Assembly: GCA_000437595.1 (NCBI GenBank)
Contig: FR899865.1
Location: 1 to 9,042, forward strand
Origin: Faecalibacterium sp. CAG:74
Lineage (GTDB): Bacteria > Bacillota > Clostridia > Christensenellales > Aristaeellaceae
Direction of reading: 5' to 3'
DNA length: 9,042 bases
A program made the translations under genes and the position numbers. The notes under the pieces were generated by a model. The model ran no database searches. It worked only from the letters and a program-made list of their open reading frames with translations, and was not told where the DNA came from. Positions 1 through 6,735 of the stretch are shown piece by piece; the first letter of the stretch is position 1, and each line of letters starts with the position of its first letter.

Positions 1-50
1 AGGGTCGAAGACCCTTTGGCGGGGTCAAGGGGCAGCGCCCCTTGGGTTCC
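1..50. repeat. GC-rich tandem hairpin repeat, left copy 1 (cut by window edge)
   Basis: Two perfect stem-loops lie in tandem: AGGGTC-GAA-GACCCT at 1-15 and CAAGGGGC-AGC-GCCCCTTG at 26-44. A GGGGTC linker separates them and GGGTTCCCCC follows. The stem and linker sequences match the units at 109-151 and, on the opposite strand, at 6736-6780. The first unit probably starts before the window. No coding sequence is supported here; open frames through the array are incidental. Confidence 0.8.
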
Positions 51-73
51 CCCAATCAACACGCGGAAGTTGT

Positions 74-156
74 ATGAAAAAGTCACCAACTCAATCGCGC
101 GAAAGGGTCAAGGGACGAAGTCCCTTGCGGGGTCAAGGGGCGCGCCCCTTGGGTCA
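74..156 (+). repeat. GC-rich tandem hairpin repeat, left copy 2, with conserved leader
   Basis: A leader (ACCAACTCAATCGCG at 85-99) is followed by AAAGGGT and two stem-loops: CAAGGGAC-GAA-GTCCCTTG at 109-127 and the perfect 18-nt palindrome CAAGGGGCGCGCCCCTTG at 134-151. The unit spacing is 25 nt. The same leader and two hairpins recur in the opposite orientation at 6736-6815, including an ATGAAA at the outer end of both copies. The palindrome ends 3 nt outside the GH3 stop codon (154-156), so on the minus strand it would be the first structure in the GH3 mRNA tail. There is no U-tract, so it is not a standard terminator. Confidence 0.85.
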
Positions 157-2283
157 CCCCACCCACACCGTCTCTTTCAGCAAGTCCTCGTCCTTCGCGC
201 TGTGCCCCGCCATCAGCATGAAGTCGCCCGGCGCGAAAACACGCTCTTCCGCACGGTTGATGTAGGTGAACGCGGTGCGGTCGAGATGGAAGACGACTTC
301 CTGCTCCTCGCCCGGCTGCAGAAGCACCTTGCGGAAGGCAATCAGCTGCTTCACAGGCTGCATCACCTCGCATACGCAGTCGCGCAGGTACACCTGAACC
401 GTCTCTTCGCCCGCAATGTCGCCCGCGTTGCGCACCTTCACCGACAGCGTGAGCGAATCCGCATCCACCGCCAAATCGCGGTAGACAAACGGCGCATAGC
501 CGATGCCCTCGCCAAAGGTGAACAGCGGCTCGGCAGGCAGGTCGCTGTAGTGTCCCCAGTGCCAGCCGGGGAGATGGTTGTAGTACACTGGCACCTGCCC
601 CGAATGGTGCGGGAAGCTGATGGGCAGCCGCCCGGACGGATTCAGCCGCCCGAAAATCGCTTCCGCGACCGCCTGACCGCCGAACATGCCGCCGTTGAAG
701 GCGCACACGAGCGCATCCGTCGAATGGGCAATTTCCGGAATCGCCAGCGGCTTGGAGGACAGCAGCACCGTCACCAGCGGAATCCCCAGCGCACGCAGCT
801 CACGGTATAGCTCCAGCTGCCGCCCGGACAGGGCAAGGTCGGCACGGTCTTTCGTTTCGCCGTACTGTGCGTAAACATCGCCCACGACAAGCACAACCGC
901 ATCCGCATTCCGGCACGCAGCCACCGCACCCGGAATATTGTCAGCATCCGAAGGAAGCACGCCGCACCCGCGGTGGTACGCAACCTCGAAATTCTCCTGC
1001 GCGCCGATGGCCTCGATGCCCTCGCGAATTGTCACATATGGGCGGACGGCGGGGCGGTTCGGGATGAGTTCGGGGTGCGTGAAGTACGTCCAGTCGCCGT
1101 ACTGCGCGCGAATGTCGTCCGCGTTCGCGCCGATGACCGCCACACGGCGGACGGATGTCAAGGGCAGGGTGTGCGCGTCGTTTTTAAGCAGGGTGATGGA
1201 CTTGCGTGCCGCCCGAAGCGCCGCCTGCTGATGCTCCTCGCACCCGATGCACCCCGGACGCCCGCTCTTCTCCGGCTGCGCAAGCAGATTCATGCGGCAC
1301 TTGACGGTCAGAATGTGGCGCACCGCGTCGTCCAGCACGGCTTCGTCGAGCTTGCCGGAGCGCACCGCGTCAATCGCCGCATCATAGAAGCCGAGGGAGG
1401 TCATCATCATGTCGTTGCCTGCCTTGGCAGCCAGCACGGACGCTTCGGGCATGTCCGCCGCGACGTGCTGGGCGGTCAGGAGCGAATGGCAGTTGTCCCA
1501 GTCGGTGACGCTGAAGCCGTCAAAGCCCGCGTCGCCGCGCAGAATCGCCTTCATGCTCTTCTCGTCGGCGGTGAAGGGCGTGCCGTCGATGGAACCATAC
1601 GCCGTCATGACCGTTGCGCACCCTGCCCGGAACGCCTTCTCGAACGGCGGCAGGAACGTCTCGCGCAGGCGGCGGTACGTCATTTCCGTGTCGCAGGCAT
1701 CGCGCGCGCCGACCGCCTCGCCGTAGCCGATGTAGTGCTTGGCGCACGCCAGAATATGCTCGCCATCGGACAAATCGTCGCCCTGATAGCCGCGCACGAT
1801 TGCTTCGCCTAATTCACCCGCCAGATAAGGGTCTTCGCCGAAGGTTTCGTCGACGCGCCCCCAGCGGGTGTCGCGCCCCAAGCACAGCACGGGCGAGAAC
1901 GTCCAGTGCAGCCCGTCGGTGGCGACTTCGCGCGCCGTCACTTCGCCCATTTCGCGCGCGATGTCCTTGTCCCACGCACAGGCGCAAGATAGCTGCGACG
2001 GAAAGATGGTGGCGTGGTCATTCAGCCCATGCCCGTGGATGGCGTCAATGCCGAACAGCACGGGGATGCCCAGACGGCTATGGAGCGCCGCCTGCTGCAC
2101 CTCGCGCGCGTCGTCACCCAGAACGTGCAGGAACGAACCCGCGCCGAGCTTTGCCCAGCGCAGCGCTTCCTCGCGCCCGACGACGGTGTAGGGAACCTGC
2201 ACCATTTGGGCGGCTTTTTCTTCCAGTGTCATTTGGGAAAGCAGGTTTTCCACCTGCTGGCGGATGGCTTCGTTGGAAAGCAT
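154..2283 (-). CDS. Glycoside hydrolase family 3 beta-glucosidase-like enzyme (BglX-type)
   Basis: This is a 709-aa enzyme expected to release a non-reducing-end beta-linked glucose (or a related sugar such as xylose) by a retaining mechanism. The GH3 N-terminal barrel covers about residues 10-330, with FGIDAIHGHG (78-86), RDTRWGRVDETFGEDP (137-152) and AKHYIGYG (181-188). The nucleophile is D261 in GFDGFSVTDW. The C-terminal alpha/beta sandwich (about 360-600) contains LLKN, VAVIGANADD (381-390), a candidate acid/base E476 in YGETKDR, and FTFGEGIGY (588-596). A fibronectin-III-like domain follows (about 608-705). There is no signal peptide, so it is probably cytoplasmic. The start is fixed by AAGGAGG 7 nt upstream of ATG 2283; the same frame stays open far upstream, but only as an antisense shadow. 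It is divergent from the GH29-GH31 operon. The substrate cannot be settled from family alone: beta-glucosidase is the first choice, beta-xylosidase the alternative. Confidence 0.93.
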   Translation of the reverse strand: MLSNEAIRQQVENLLSQMTLEEKAAQMVQVPYTVVGREEALRWAKLGAGSFLHVLGDDAREVQQAALHSRLGIPVLFGIDAIHGHGLNDHATIFPSQLSCACAWDKDIAREMGEVTAREVATDGLHWTFSPVLCLGRDTRWGRVDETFGEDPYLAGELGEAIVRGYQGDDLSDGEHILACAKHYIGYGEAVGARDACDTEMTYRRLRETFLPPFEKAFRAGCATVMTAYGSIDGTPFTADEKSMKAILRGDAGFDGFSVTDWDNCHSLLTAQHVAADMPEASVLAAKAGNDMMMTSLGFYDAAIDAVRSGKLDEAVLDDAVRHILTVKCRMNLLAQPEKSGRPGCIGCEEHQQAALRAARKSITLLKNDAHTLPLTSVRRVAVIGANADDIRAQYGDWTYFTHPELIPNRPAVRPYVTIREGIEAIGAQENFEVAYHRGCGVLPSDADNIPGAVAACRNADAVVLVVGDVYAQYGETKDRADLALSGRQLELYRELRALGIPLVTVLLSSKPLAIPEIAHSTDALVCAFNGGMFGGQAVAEAIFGRLNPSGRLPISFPHHSGQVPVYYNHLPGWHWGHYSDLPAEPLFTFGEGIGYAPFVYRDLAVDADSLTLSVKVRNAGDIAGEETVQVYLRDCVCEVMQPVKQLIAFRKVLLQPGEEQEVVFHLDRTAFTYINRAEERVFAPGDFMLMAGHSAKDEDLLKETVWVG

Positions 2284-2338
2284 GGAGAATCCTCCTTGTT
2301 GGCGTGAATCGTTTTGGCACCGTGCGTGGAATACCCTC

Positions 2339-2367
2339 ATGATACAGGCAAAAGAGAAAAAAGGCAA
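2339..2367 (-). promoter_or_regulatory. Promoter of the GH3 gene
   Basis: On the minus strand, TTGCCT (2362-2367) and TATCAT (2339-2344) are separated by exactly 17 nt, a good match to a sigma-A promoter. The expected transcript start is near 2332, leaving a leader of about 50 nt before the GH3 ATG. The candidate operator AAAACGATT (2307-2315) lies inside this leader, a position suited to repression. Confidence 0.7.
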
Positions 2368-2470
2368 GCGGGGGAGCAGGGAAAATTTTGCGAAAACGAT
2401 TGAGAAGTCAAGAAAAAACAGGCGTTTGGACTGATTGCACGGATTTTCGGAAAAGTTTTCGGATATTTTT

Positions 2471-2484
2471 TTGCGTTTGCGCAA
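2471..2484. promoter_or_regulatory. Candidate operator, inverted repeat TTGCG-N4-CGCAA
   Basis: The arms TTGCG (2471-2475) and CGCAA (2480-2484) are perfectly complementary around a 4-nt centre, 76 nt upstream of the GH29 start. The symmetry and position suit a dimeric repressor or activator site. The regulator is not in the window and the assignment is inference. Confidence 0.35.
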
Positions 2485-2559
2485 GGATTTTTCACTTGTT
2501 TGTCGTACTCTTTGAGTGGAAAATCGTATTGTTCTTTTCATTTTTGAAAGGAGTATGCA

Positions 2560-4035
2560 ATGAATCGGGAGCGTTATTTGCAGGAAATCGACGCGGTGAA
2601 CGCAGCGGGAAAATATCACCCGACGTGGGAATCGCTCAGCACCCACCCTGTGCCGGACTGGTATCGGGAGAAGCGGCTGGGTATCTTCCTGCACTGGGGC
2701 GTGTTTTCTGTTCCGGCGTATCATGACTGGTACGCGCGGAACATGTACATCAAGGGTTCGCCGGAATACGAGTACCACTGCCAGCATTACGGGCAGCCGA
2801 AGGATTTCGGCTTCAAGGACTTCATTCCGCAGTTTAAGATGGAAGCGTTCGATCCGCAGGCGTGGGTGAAGCTGTTCCGGGAAGCGGGGGCGGATTACAT
2901 CGTGCCGGTGGCGGAGCATCACGACGGCTTCCAAAATTACCGGAGCGAGCTGTCTCACTGGAACGCGGCGGAAATGGGCCCGCACCGGGACATCATGGGC
3001 GATTTGCTGGTGGAGGCGGAGCGCGCGGGCATGACGCTGGGCGCATCGAGCCACCGCGTGGAGCACTGGTGGTTCCTGGGGCATGGGCAGGAGTTTGACA
3101 GCGACATCAAGCAGCCGATGCACTTGGGGGATTACGCATGGCCAGCCATGCCTGAACGGGAGAATCAGGACTTGTTCTCCGAGCCGATGCCGACGGATGA
3201 GTTCCTGACGGACTGGCTGCTGCGCTGCTGCGAGATCGTCGACCGCTATCATCCGCGCATCCTCTATTTCGACTGGTGGATTCAGCATTCCGCCGTCAAG
3301 CCGTACCTGCAGCGCTTCGCCGCGTACTACTTCAACGTGATGGAAAGCCGCGGCGGGTGCGTTATCAACTACAAGCACGACGCATTCCCGTTCGGCATCG
3401 GCGTGCCGGACATTGAGCGCGGGCAGTTCGCGGAAGCGAAGCCGTTCCTGTGGCAGTCGGACACGTCCGTCATGCGCGGCAGCTGGTGCTACTCTGTGCA
3501 GCCGGACAAGGCGGTCTACAAAGCGCCGCAGGAGATTGTGCAGGACTTGCTGGACGTGGTGAGCAAAAACGGCCGCCTGCTGCTGAATTTCGGCCCGAAG
3601 CCGGACGGCACGCTGGCGGACAAAGACGTTGAAATCCTGCACAAACTGGCGGACTGGATGCGCGTCAACGACGAGTGCATCCACGGCACAGGCTTGTGGC
3701 GCATCAATCAGGAAGGCCCGACGAAGATTCAGGAGGGGCAGTTTGCCGACGGCGCGTCCCGCAACTTCACCAGCGAGGACTTCCGTTTCACCTGCCGCGG
3801 CGGAAACATCTACGCGGCGTGCATGGCGTGTCCGGCGGACGGCAAGCTGCACATTCGCTCTCTGCGCGAGGCGGACGCGAGCCACTTGCCGCTCTGGCAC
3901 GGCATTGTGCGGAAGGTGGAAGTGCTGGGCAATCCCGCGCAGGTCGCGTGGACGCGCGACGGCGAAGCCCTGCATGTGGACTTGGGGGATTACCAAAGCG
4001 ACATGCCGGTTGTGGTGAAAATCATCACGGACTAA
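2560..4035 (+). CDS. Alpha-L-fucosidase, glycoside hydrolase family 29
   Basis: This 491-aa enzyme is expected to hydrolyse terminal alpha-L-fucose from oligosaccharides by a retaining mechanism. The GH29 barrel spans about residues 30-375. Family marks in order are GIFLHWGVFSVP (41-52), AEHHDGF (118-124), SSHRVEHW (163-170), ILYFDWW with the likely nucleophile D238 (234-240), VPDIERGQF with E286 as candidate acid/base, WQSDTS (298-303), and LLNFGPKPDG (341-350), which closes the catalytic domain. The remaining ~115 residues resemble the small C-terminal beta domain of the family. There is no signal peptide, so the enzyme should act inside the cell on imported fucosylated sugars. AAAGGAG lies 6 nt before the chosen ATG. 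The next gene follows after 69 nt with no clear terminator, which indicates an operon with the alpha-xylosidase. The codons TTA, CTA and TCA are entirely absent. I am confident of the family; linkage preference is unknown. Confidence 0.94.
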   Translation: MNRERYLQEIDAVNAAGKYHPTWESLSTHPVPDWYREKRLGIFLHWGVFSVPAYHDWYARNMYIKGSPEYEYHCQHYGQPKDFGFKDFIPQFKMEAFDPQAWVKLFREAGADYIVPVAEHHDGFQNYRSELSHWNAAEMGPHRDIMGDLLVEAERAGMTLGASSHRVEHWWFLGHGQEFDSDIKQPMHLGDYAWPAMPERENQDLFSEPMPTDEFLTDWLLRCCEIVDRYHPRILYFDWWIQHSAVKPYLQRFAAYYFNVMESRGGCVINYKHDAFPFGIGVPDIERGQFAEAKPFLWQSDTSVMRGSWCYSVQPDKAVYKAPQEIVQDLLDVVSKNGRLLLNFGPKPDGTLADKDVEILHKLADWMRVNDECIHGTGLWRINQEGPTKIQEGQFADGASRNFTSEDFRFTCRGGNIYAACMACPADGKLHIRSLREADASHLPLWHGIVRKVEVLGNPAQVAWTRDGEALHVDLGDYQSDMPVVVKIITD

Positions 4036-4104
4036 AAGACGGCGGTTTCCGCGCCCTGTGCGCATGAAAAAGCCATCAATATGATCATAAAGGAGAGCAT
4101 CAAC
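4036..4104 (+). promoter_or_regulatory. Intercistronic gap with the ribosome binding site of the GH31 gene
   Basis: This is a 69-nt gap with no strong hairpin and no promoter that I can defend. AAAGGAG at 4089-4095 sits 9 nt before ATG 4105 and decides that start. An earlier in-frame ATG at 4081 has no ribosome binding site and would place the Shine-Dalgarno inside the coding sequence. Confidence 0.7.
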
Positions 4105-6348
4105 ATGCGTTTTACGCAAGGTTACTGGGTCATCCGGCAGGACTATGTGATGTCCTACGCCACGCAGACCGTTCGCGTCATCAAAAACGACAAGGAGCTG
4201 CACATCATCAGCGCCTGCCGCCCGATTCGCCACCGCGGCGACATTCTTGACGGCGGCTCGCTCGACATTGTGTTCACCGCGCCGCGCAAGAACATCATCC
4301 GCGTGCAGGTGACGCACTTTGCCGGCACGCCGCGCAAAGATCCTCAGTTTACGACGTATGAAGAGGACGTGACGCCCGAAATCCGCGAGGATGACGACTA
4401 CGCCTACTTCACCTCCGGCGACCTGACTGCGCGCGTGAGCAAGGGTGGCAACTGGTCGGTGGATTATATGGTCGGCGACCGCATCCTGACGACGTCCGGT
4501 TGGCGCGGCATGGGTCGTGCGCTGAAGAAGGACGGCACGCCCTGCTCGCTTCTGCCGCACGGCACGTCCTACATGTCCGAGAGCCTCCAGCTCGACGTGG
4601 GCGAATGCGTCTATGGTCTGGGCGAACGCTTCGGCGCGTACGTCAAGAACGGTCAGACGGTTGATATGTGGAACGCGGACGGCGGCACGGCGTCGGAGCT
4701 GGCGTACAAGAACATCCCGTTCTACATGACCAACCGCGGCTACGGCGTGCTGGTGGAGAACGCAAGCGACGTGTCCTTTGAAGTCGCGACGGAAAAGGTG
4801 GAGCGCGTCCAGTTCTCGCACGAGGGCGAAACGATGGTCTACGACGTGATCTACGGCGGCACGCCGAAGGACACGCTCGACCTGTACACCGCGCTGACGG
4901 GTCGTCCGGCGCTCGTGCCCGCGTGGTCGTTCGGTCTGTGGCTGTCCACCTCTTTTACCACGAATTACGACGAGCAGACGACTTCCTCCTTCATCAACGG
5001 CATGGCGGAGCGCGACATTCCGCTGTCCGTGTTCCACTTCGACTGCTACTGGATGAAGGGCTTCAACTGGTGCGACTTCGAGTGGGATCATGACACGTTC
5101 CCTGACCCGGTGGGAATGCTCAAGCGTTACCACAAGAAGGGGCTGCACATCTGCTGCTGGATTAACCCGTACATCGGTCAGGCGTCGCCGCTGTTCAAGG
5201 AAGGCATGGAGCATGGCTACCTGCTGAAAAAGACCGACGGCAGCCTCTTCCAGACCGATATGTGGCAGGCGGGCATGGCGATTGTCGATTTCACCAATCC
5301 GGACGCCTGCAAGTGGTACGCTTCTTACCTCTATAAGCTGATGGACATGGGCGTGGACTGCTTCAAGACCGACTTCGGCGAGCGCATCCCGGTGCGCGAC
5401 ATCCGGTGGTTCGACGGCAGCGACCCGGTCTATATGCACAACTATTACACCTACCTGTACAACAAGGTTGTCTTTGACGTTGTGAAGGATCGCAAGGGCG
5501 AGGGCGAAGCGATTCTGTTCGCCCGCAGCGCGACGGTCGGCGGTCAGCAGTTCCCGGTGCATTGGGGCGGCGATAACTCCGCGACCTACATCTCGATGGC
5601 GGAAACGCTGCGCGCGGGTCTGTCCATGAGCCACAGCGGCTTTGGCTACTGGAGCCACGATATTTCCGGCTTTGAGTCCACCGCGCCGGCGGATGTTTAC
5701 AAGCGCTGGGTGCAGTTTGGCCTCTTGTCCTCCCACAGCCGCCTGCATGGCTCGACGAGCTACCGCGTGCCGTGGCTGTTTGACGAGGAGAGCGTGGATG
5801 TCTGCCGCAAGTTCACCAAGCTCAAGTGCCGCCTGATGCCCTACCTGTACGGCAAGGCGGTGGAGGCGCATGAACACGGCGTGCCGATGATGCGCCCGAT
5901 GATGCTGGAGTTCCCGGATGACCCGGCGTGCGATATGCTCGACCGCCAGTACATGCTGGGCGATTCGCTGCTTGTCGCGCCGATTTTCCGCAAGGACGGC
6001 GAGGTGCAGTATTATCTGCCCGACGGAACGTGGACGTCCCTGCTGGATGGCGGCAAGGTCGAAGGCGGCCACTGGCAGACGGAGATTCACGACTTCATGT
6101 CCCTGCCGCTGATGGTGCGTCCCGGCACGGTGCTGCCGCTGGGCGCGCATGACGACCGCCCGGATTACGACTATCTGGACGGCGTGGAGCTGCACGTCTA
6201 CCAGCTGGCGGACGGCGAGAGCGAGACGGTTGAAATCCCCGACACGAAGGGCAGTGTCGCCGCGACCTTCACCGTGACGATGAAGGACGGTCAGGCGCAG
6301 GTCGAAACCGACTCTACGAAGCCGTATACTGTGGTTGTGCATCAGTAA
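4105..6348 (+). CDS. yicI: Alpha-xylosidase, glycoside hydrolase family 31 (YicI/XylS type)
   Basis: This 747-aa enzyme is close in length and motif order to E. coli YicI (772 aa), a retaining alpha-xylosidase that removes non-reducing-end alpha-xylose, for example from isoprimeverose and xyloglucan oligosaccharides. The N-terminal beta-sandwich (about 1-260) ends with GLGERFGAYV-type residues. The GH31 barrel contains FHFDCYWMKGFNWCDFEWD, CWINPYIGQ and CFKTDFGERIP with the nucleophile D423 (YicI D416). HWGGDNSATYISMAE follows, with the acid/base D490 (YicI D482), then GFGYWSHDISGFE and LLSSHSRLHGS. C-terminal beta domains begin after about residue 590. The FDC-Y pair at 313-315 corresponds to YicI C307-F308, positions that separate alpha-xylosidases from alpha-glucosidases; Cys is kept and Phe is Tyr. 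There is no signal peptide, so it is cytoplasmic. It is second in the operon after GH29 and is followed by a long hairpin. Confidence 0.96.
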   Translation: MRFTQGYWVIRQDYVMSYATQTVRVIKNDKELHIISACRPIRHRGDILDGGSLDIVFTAPRKNIIRVQVTHFAGTPRKDPQFTTYEEDVTPEIREDDDYAYFTSGDLTARVSKGGNWSVDYMVGDRILTTSGWRGMGRALKKDGTPCSLLPHGTSYMSESLQLDVGECVYGLGERFGAYVKNGQTVDMWNADGGTASELAYKNIPFYMTNRGYGVLVENASDVSFEVATEKVERVQFSHEGETMVYDVIYGGTPKDTLDLYTALTGRPALVPAWSFGLWLSTSFTTNYDEQTTSSFINGMAERDIPLSVFHFDCYWMKGFNWCDFEWDHDTFPDPVGMLKRYHKKGLHICCWINPYIGQASPLFKEGMEHGYLLKKTDGSLFQTDMWQAGMAIVDFTNPDACKWYASYLYKLMDMGVDCFKTDFGERIPVRDIRWFDGSDPVYMHNYYTYLYNKVVFDVVKDRKGEGEAILFARSATVGGQQFPVHWGGDNSATYISMAETLRAGLSMSHSGFGYWSHDISGFESTAPADVYKRWVQFGLLSSHSRLHGSTSYRVPWLFDEESVDVCRKFTKLKCRLMPYLYGKAVEAHEHGVPMMRPMMLEFPDDPACDMLDRQYMLGDSLLVAPIFRKDGEVQYYLPDGTWTSLLDGGKVEGGHWQTEIHDFMSLPLMVRPGTVLPLGAHDDRPDYDYLDGVELHVYQLADGESETVEIPDTKGSVAATFTVTMKDGQAQVETDSTKPYTVVVHQ

Positions 6349-6353
6349 ATAAC

Positions 6354-6394
6354 AACAGCCCTCTGGCGCAGGATGCTTGCGTCAGAGGGCTGTT
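6354..6394. terminator. Long hairpin terminator between convergent genes
   Basis: A 17-bp stem, AACAGCCCTCTGGCGCA (6354-6370) with TGCGTCAGAGGGCTGTT (6378-6394), contains a single G-U wobble and closes a 7-nt loop. It begins 5 nt after the GH31 stop codon. On the plus strand the U-tract is short (TTT). On the minus strand the stem is followed by TTGTTATTT, so it may work better there and act bidirectionally. It is the only strong terminator-like hairpin before the converging secreted-protein gene, whose end is 500 nt away. Confidence 0.85.
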
Positions 6395-6448
6395 TGCGTA
6401 AATGCGATATTGTTATTTCTATATGCAATCAATGTTGTGCAGAGGGTT

Positions 6449-6466
6449 TCGCGTCTGCGGACGCGA
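6449..6466. repeat. Stem-loop with TGCG loop, copy 1
   Basis: TCGCGTC (6449-6455), loop TGCG, GACGCGA (6460-6466) form a perfect 7-bp stem. It is nearly identical to 6619-6636, where the outer pair T-A is replaced by G-C. Confidence 0.75.
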
Positions 6467-6511
6467 CAAGGGGGCAATGGAAACAGACGAATGTCTGCGG
6501 TCGCCCCCTTG
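6467..6511. repeat. Nested stem-loop
   Basis: The outer arms CAAGGGGGC (6467-6475) and GCCCCCTTG (6503-6511) pair perfectly and enclose an inner hairpin CAGAC-GAAT-GTCTG (6484-6497). The outer arms are a longer-stem variant of the CAAGGGGC units found at both ends of the glycosidase block. GACCCCTT follows, as after the other units. Confidence 0.7.
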
Positions 6512-6618
6512 ACCCCTTCGCAGTCGCCTCCCATGTTACTTGGTTTTTATCGTTACAAGGGCGACAAAAAGGAAAACAATGGTTCTTCACGGAATCTTGG
6601 GGGAAGAGCAGCTTGGGG

Positions 6619-6636
6619 GCGCGTCTGCGGACGCGC
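6619..6636. repeat. Stem-loop with TGCG loop, copy 2
   Basis: GCGCGTC (6619-6625), loop TGCG, GACGCGC (6630-6636) form a perfect 7-bp stem that is the sister of 6449-6466. A further short inverted repeat GGCAG/CTGCC (6646-6650 and 6661-6665) follows. Confidence 0.75.
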
Positions 6637-6712
6637 AAAGTTACTGGCAGGGACGCTTCGCTGCCTGCACCTTTGTTGAGCGCGTTTGAGATGCTGATCG
6701 CCCGCGGAACAG

Positions 6713-6729
6713 TTGGGGCGTTGCCCCAA
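6713..6729. repeat. Stem-loop TTGGGGC-GTT-GCCCCAA
   Basis: A perfect 7-bp stem with a 3-nt loop lies directly beside the inverted copy of the tandem hairpin repeat, making a run of three hairpins at roughly 25-nt spacing up to 6780. Confidence 0.7.
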
Positions 6730-6735
6730 ACCCCA

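Larger units (their letters stand above)
2284..2559. promoter_or_regulatory. Divergent intergenic control region between GH3 and GH29
   Basis: This 276-bp AT-richer region separates the two divergent glycosidase units and contains no gene. It holds the GH3 promoter (2339-2367), candidate operators (AATCGTTTT at 2307-2315, its reverse complement at 2393-2401, AATCGTATT at 2522-2530), an inverted repeat TTGCG-N4-CGCAA (2471-2484) and a direct repeat TTTTCGGA (2444-2451 and 2456-2463, 12-nt period). I found no plus-strand promoter with acceptable -35 and -10 boxes at normal spacing, which may mean that GH29 depends on an activator. The GH29 ribosome binding site AAAGGAG is at 2547-2553. Confidence 0.6.

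Noticed and set aside
16..1812. Long plus-strand open frames (16-810, 973-1812) over the GH3 gene.
   Set aside because: They are shadows of the GH3 coding sequence: Arg/His/Ala-rich translations without ribosome binding sites or recognisable domains.
4040..4060. Weak GGCGG/CCGCGCC-type hairpin as a terminator between GH29 and GH31.
   Set aside because: The stem is short and imperfect and has no following U-tract; the genes are better treated as co-transcribed.
4081..4107. Upstream ATG at 4081 as the start of the GH31 gene.
   Set aside because: It has no ribosome binding site, and AAAGGAG at 4089-4095 points to ATG 4105. The protein then begins MRFTQGYW, aligning with the start of YicI.
2284..6342. 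A stop-free minus-strand frame of about 4 kb, continuous with the GH3 gene and antisense to GH29 and GH31, which could be read as one giant 2062-residue protein.
   Set aside because: The frame is exactly codon-aligned with both sense genes, so a stop would need a TTA, CTA or TCA sense codon. These are entirely avoided here because of GC-rich codon use. The antisense translation is His/Arg/Val-rich with no domain, while the GH3 start has a good ribosome binding site and promoter.
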